Part shown: positions 39,443 to 42,750 of the stretch, one piece after another | Position numbering within the stretch: position 1 is the first letter of the stretch | Layout: every line of letters begins with the position of its first letter | Assembly: GCA_002633005.1 (NCBI GenBank) | Contig: NMRA01001179.1 | Span: 1 to 42,750, forward strand | From: Phoronis australis | Lineage: Eukaryota; Phoronida; Phoronidae | Direction of reading: 5' to 3' | Length of the DNA stretch: 42,750 nt | Made by a program: the position numbers and the translations under genes | Notes under the pieces: model-generated | Databases searched by the model: none | What the model was told of the DNA's origin: nothing | What the model saw: only the letters and a program-made list of their open reading frames with translations

Positions 39443-40290
39443 ATGGGGCCGGTAAACGTCAACAGTAACCCTTCCTTGAAAATGAAAATGCTTGAAGAGT
39501 CAAGTTGAATTTTTTATTTGCAATTAAAGTAGCATATCGCCACCGTGACTGTTTAACTGTCAATACTGAAATCGTAAATGAATTTTTTAGGGTAAAACAA
39601 CATTACTACGCTAATATGATTGTGAATTTATGACCAATTAGTCGGCAACCGAAGTCCTAATGCGTGCTTACTGTCGAAACATACGTATCGGGTAAAATAA
39701 ACCAGGGAACATTTTTGGGGAGCTACAAACGCCGATGTCTTAGATCTGCTGGTAACTTAAATCGAGTCCGACCAAGATTATGATTATTATGGGACCAGAT
39801 TTTGGGAGAGTGAAGGCATATTCCGATTATCGTTTTTTATCCAGCGGAACAGGGCGAAGTGCAGCTAGGAAAAAACTATCATGTTGAAGGTTTGCTGTTA
39901 TCAATACTTGTTTAGCATTTATTTGTTACTGCCATCCATTTTTGTTCTTAAATATCGCTTTTTCAATTTTGTTGAACCCCTATTTTTATAGTTATTTCGC
40001 CGTACACTAATATCATGGTTGTAATACCACGAAGTACATACACGCAATGTGTATTTGTTACCATACCTCATGATCACATGTACAGATACATTCATGAATT
40101 TGCGTGTCACGTGTTAAACTGTTGTGAACAAAGTGCTCAAACAAATTATTTATGCCCAACACAATAGAGCGTGGAATCGATTACTGTGAGAACAGATTGT
40201 GGCAAAAAGCGCAGTGGCCTTGGTATCTAGAATACAGCAGCTTTTGCGAAAAACATGTCTAACACTGTCTTGTCTTCCAGCAAATGGAGC

Positions 40291-40560
40291 CTAATACACG
40301 CAGATTTCAACATATCTGGTACTTGACCCTAGCTGTAGTGTACGCAGATATTCAAATGTTATTCGACCGGGTTCATGGAGAAGCAGCCATCGAAGGCAGA
40401 AAAGTTCAATGTCCTTCGGATTGGCAGAGTAAATACGCCCAATAAAATTCTTGCTCCCTCCTTTTCTATCATGCGGATAAAGTTTGAGCCGGTAATCGAA
40501 ATTTTTCAACAATTTTTTTACAAACAGGTATTTACAACCTTGAGTTGCTTTTTGTAGCAA
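40291..40560 (-). pseudogene. Helitron helicase fragment
   Basis: A minus-strand frame of 89 codons contains IGRIYSANPKDIELFCLRWL then LLHEPGRITFEYLRT, which resembles the conserved block just before the Pif1-type helicase in Helitron Rep-helicase proteins (usually IGRxY..xP...E..xLRxLL....G..SFExLRT). It stops at a TAG near 40291 and no Rep HUH motif or helicase Walker box was found. This is a small remnant of a rolling-circle transposon. Confidence 0.6.
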
Positions 40561-42641
40561 CCGTTATATACCGTTAAAAAAGAAAATGAAGAACGGAGAT
40601 CAAGTACAAGTGGTATCCATTTGGTATATCAGTGTTATCAGCGATCAATCTCAATTAGCCTCTTCAACATAACGCTAGGACCTAGCTAAATCTTGCCAAA
40701 ATCACGCGCTCTTATTTAAAACAAACGGCAACATCTCACGTGATCTTGCAAAGTCTTGTTTTAGGGGCAGTTTGCCGGTGCTTCCGTCAGATTTGGAAAA
40801 CCTCCAACATTCGGGATTTGGAATTATAGGCCATAGTCCCAGCTCTCCTATCTTTCACTTCCGTGGCCACTTTCTGGGGGCAACGGGAACTTTGCATTAA
40901 ACCCATCTACAGATGTTCAAAAGTCAATTTCAAAAAAGTTCCCAAGAATACACTTGCACGTTTAGTTAGAATTTTAATTTAAATGTTGGAAAATATAACC
41001 TCAACTAATGTTAGCCACCAGGTGACAGTACAAAATGATCAGAGCAGCCAACCAAATGCCAGAAAAACATTGTGTCCATACCTTTCCCCTTCAAAAGTCG
41101 TCTGCTTGGCATAAAACATTAATCCGAGGACAATCAGCTGATGTTATCCCGCTGGCTTAGCTAGCTTGTTTATTGCTACTGACTTCATTGGATAGTATCA
41201 ATTCTTGGATCGGTGTGCAAGGTAATAGGCAATTACCAAATATGGACCAAGGCTCAAAAACCAGCAGGCAGCAGATAGGAATTGAGGAAAGCCAAATCAA
41301 GTGGCTGAAAATAGAGTGGACAGTATTCTTTAGCGAATCGCTTCGCGCATCTGTCACCGTGTTAAATTCGCTCATTACAATCGGAACAAAATCACCCAAA
41401 AATGTAATAAATGTGATTACAAATCATCACAAAGTATGAAGTAATATATTGTTTTACTTGTCTGATAATCTTTTTTGTCGCAAAATTCGTTTAGTAATAC
41501 TTTGCACGAGTTTTTTGCAGCGACGTGACCGATTGTTCAGAGCAAAATGGCTGCCGGTAAAAATGACTGCTATTTGGTTTTCAACCCAGGAGAGGACTAA
41601 ACTCGCGAATTTTTACGTGAAACTTCGTGAAAGAACACAAGGGAGCCTTGCAAACAGGATTATGTAAGTAGTTTTCACTTTCCTGCACTTAAAAGTTGAA
41701 AAAATCGTCTGTTCACGGGACCTTCAACTTCGATCTGAATTTATTGGTATATAGCATAATTTGCGAATGTAATGAACTGTATTTCGCACTAAAGGCTTCA
41801 TTGATGAGCTACTTCAAACACTTGTTCTAAACGAACACTTCGTCAATTTCTGACAATCGGGCGAATTTCTGACTCACTTCGTAGTTCCGGGTACTGCCGC
41901 TAGGGGTGGTCCTGTGAATCGCGTTGAATGTTTGGTTTACAATACTGAAGCACTNTGAATGTTTGGTTTACAATACTGAAGCACTTCAACTTTTCCTGAT
42001 GAAAACTCAATGTAAAAGAGAACTAAACAGTTATTTCTGGTAGTGAAAACACTGATTCTTATATATTTTTTTTCTGTTTTGCTTCACATTTTTGTTGGTC
42101 AAGCCACTGATAGACTTGGGTTGGCTCAGTGTTGCCAGATAGTTCCACACCCATCTTGCCTTATTGGTCATGACATTTTATTCAGAATATGTCAAGATAG
42201 AAAATGAAAATACTCTAATTTTAGATTAAACAAATATTACAAATGTACAGTTCTACTGCAGTCCTGTGTTTCCAAGACTTTGTGGTCTACTACCATGAAA
42301 CATATACATGCTTTCGATAAACTTTTTTTCTGACCACGGACCAGTATTAATAGTTTTTAACAGAACAGTTGAGGTTTGCCTAGATTGTTCATGAATCTCA
42401 CCCTGATCTATATCGTCCAGGTATGCTTTGTTAGAAGTTGCTGTGGACCAAACCAGTTGTTATTTTCTTCATTATTTATTTTCTTATAATTTCACTCCTA
42501 TTTATGAGTTTCTATCAATATCCTGTCTCACATTTCTTTCTCACCAGACTTTGCTTCTAGCTCTTCGTCCAGATCCTTCTACTTTCCTGCTTCTACTGAT
42601 TCTATTTGCATTTTATCAGTTATTCAGTTGGATATGATCTC
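40561..42641. other. Intergenic or intronic sequence, one candidate exon
   Basis: No gene is supported. The one stretch with good splice signals is 41521-41663 (acceptor ttttttgcag, donor ttat/gtaagt), which contains gcaaaatggctgcc, a plausible start context. That ATG frame stops after 17 codons, while another frame (QERTKLANFYVKLRERTQ) is open throughout. No family was recognised. Confidence 0.35.
41925..41985. repeat. 30-bp direct repeat around an ambiguous base
   Basis: The 30 bases beginning tgaatgtttggtttacaata occur at 41925-41954 and again at 41956-41985, separated only by n at 41955. This looks like an unmerged contig overlap. Confidence 0.9.
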
Positions 42642-42750
42642 ATGGACACACGGTCAAAGCCTCCTTCAGTTTGGCTCTCCCCTCCACCTATCAGGCGGTG
42701 CTTTTCAGCTCCTGATGCTGTTGAGGAGTCCGCGAAGAAGTACCGTATGC
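42642..42750 (+). CDS. Partial open frame running off the window end
   Basis: From ATG at 42642 the frame MDTRSKPPSVWLSPPPIRRC continues through SAPDAVEESAKKYRM without a stop to the last base. The charged Ala/Glu/Lys-rich end resembles the N-terminus of many retroelement gag-like proteins, but the fragment is too short to assign and may be chance. Confidence 0.25.
   Translation, partial: MDTRSKPPSVWLSPPPIRRCFSAPDAVEESAKKYRM

Larger units (their letters stand above)
37540..39870 (+). repeat. Segmental duplication, decayed copy
   Basis: Copy of 27920-31355, placed about 3 kb beyond the receptor's stop codon. It contains a dead TM5 exon (39365-39442), a solo LTR (37813-38442), about 280 bp of other insertion, and the empty TTAA site at 39757-39760. 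No copies of the TM6-7 or tail exons were found beyond it, so it is a partial duplication. Confidence 0.85.

Overview
The window is animal (metazoan) nuclear DNA. It is AT-rich, has spliced genes with GT-AG introns, and is dense in retrotransposons, minisatellites and decayed duplications. An invertebrate, plausibly a marine deuterostome such as a lancelet, hemichordate or echinoderm, fits the Gmr1-type LTR retrotransposon and the lectin-bearing receptor, but the species cannot be fixed from the sequence.

One large plus-strand gene fills 631-34555. About fifteen exons join in a single frame: a C-type lectin-like domain (631-1080), a Ser/Thr-rich mucin-like stalk (7859-8175), a GAIN domain (12982-18103), a GPCR proteolysis site split over two exons (18057-18463), seven transmembrane helices (18840-32959) and a short cytoplasmic tail ending at 34555. 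Together this is an adhesion GPCR (class B2). With one copy of the duplicated cassette counted, the exons give 2450 nt, plus one carried-in base, equal to 816 codons and a stop. The start codon and signal peptide exon must lie upstream of the window.

The introns hold most of the interest. Intron 1 contains a deleted Ty3/gypsy element with integrase upstream of reverse transcriptase (Gmr1 arrangement). Intron 2 contains a diverged modular repeat. The GAIN region carries a 1.5 kb near-identical duplication of two exons with an N at the junction, which looks like two alleles joined head to tail or a real duplication. Intron 10 carries two minisatellites and a minus-strand LINE. Intron 13 carries a 1740 bp TTAA-flanked DNA element. 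Intron 14 is about 1.1 kb of TAC-rich higher-order repeat.

Downstream of the gene (34556-42750) I see no intact gene. There is a second LINE remnant, a decayed copy of the intron 12/13 region that contains a dead TM5 exon and a solo LTR, a Helitron helicase fragment, a second N-marked join and a partial open frame running off the end.
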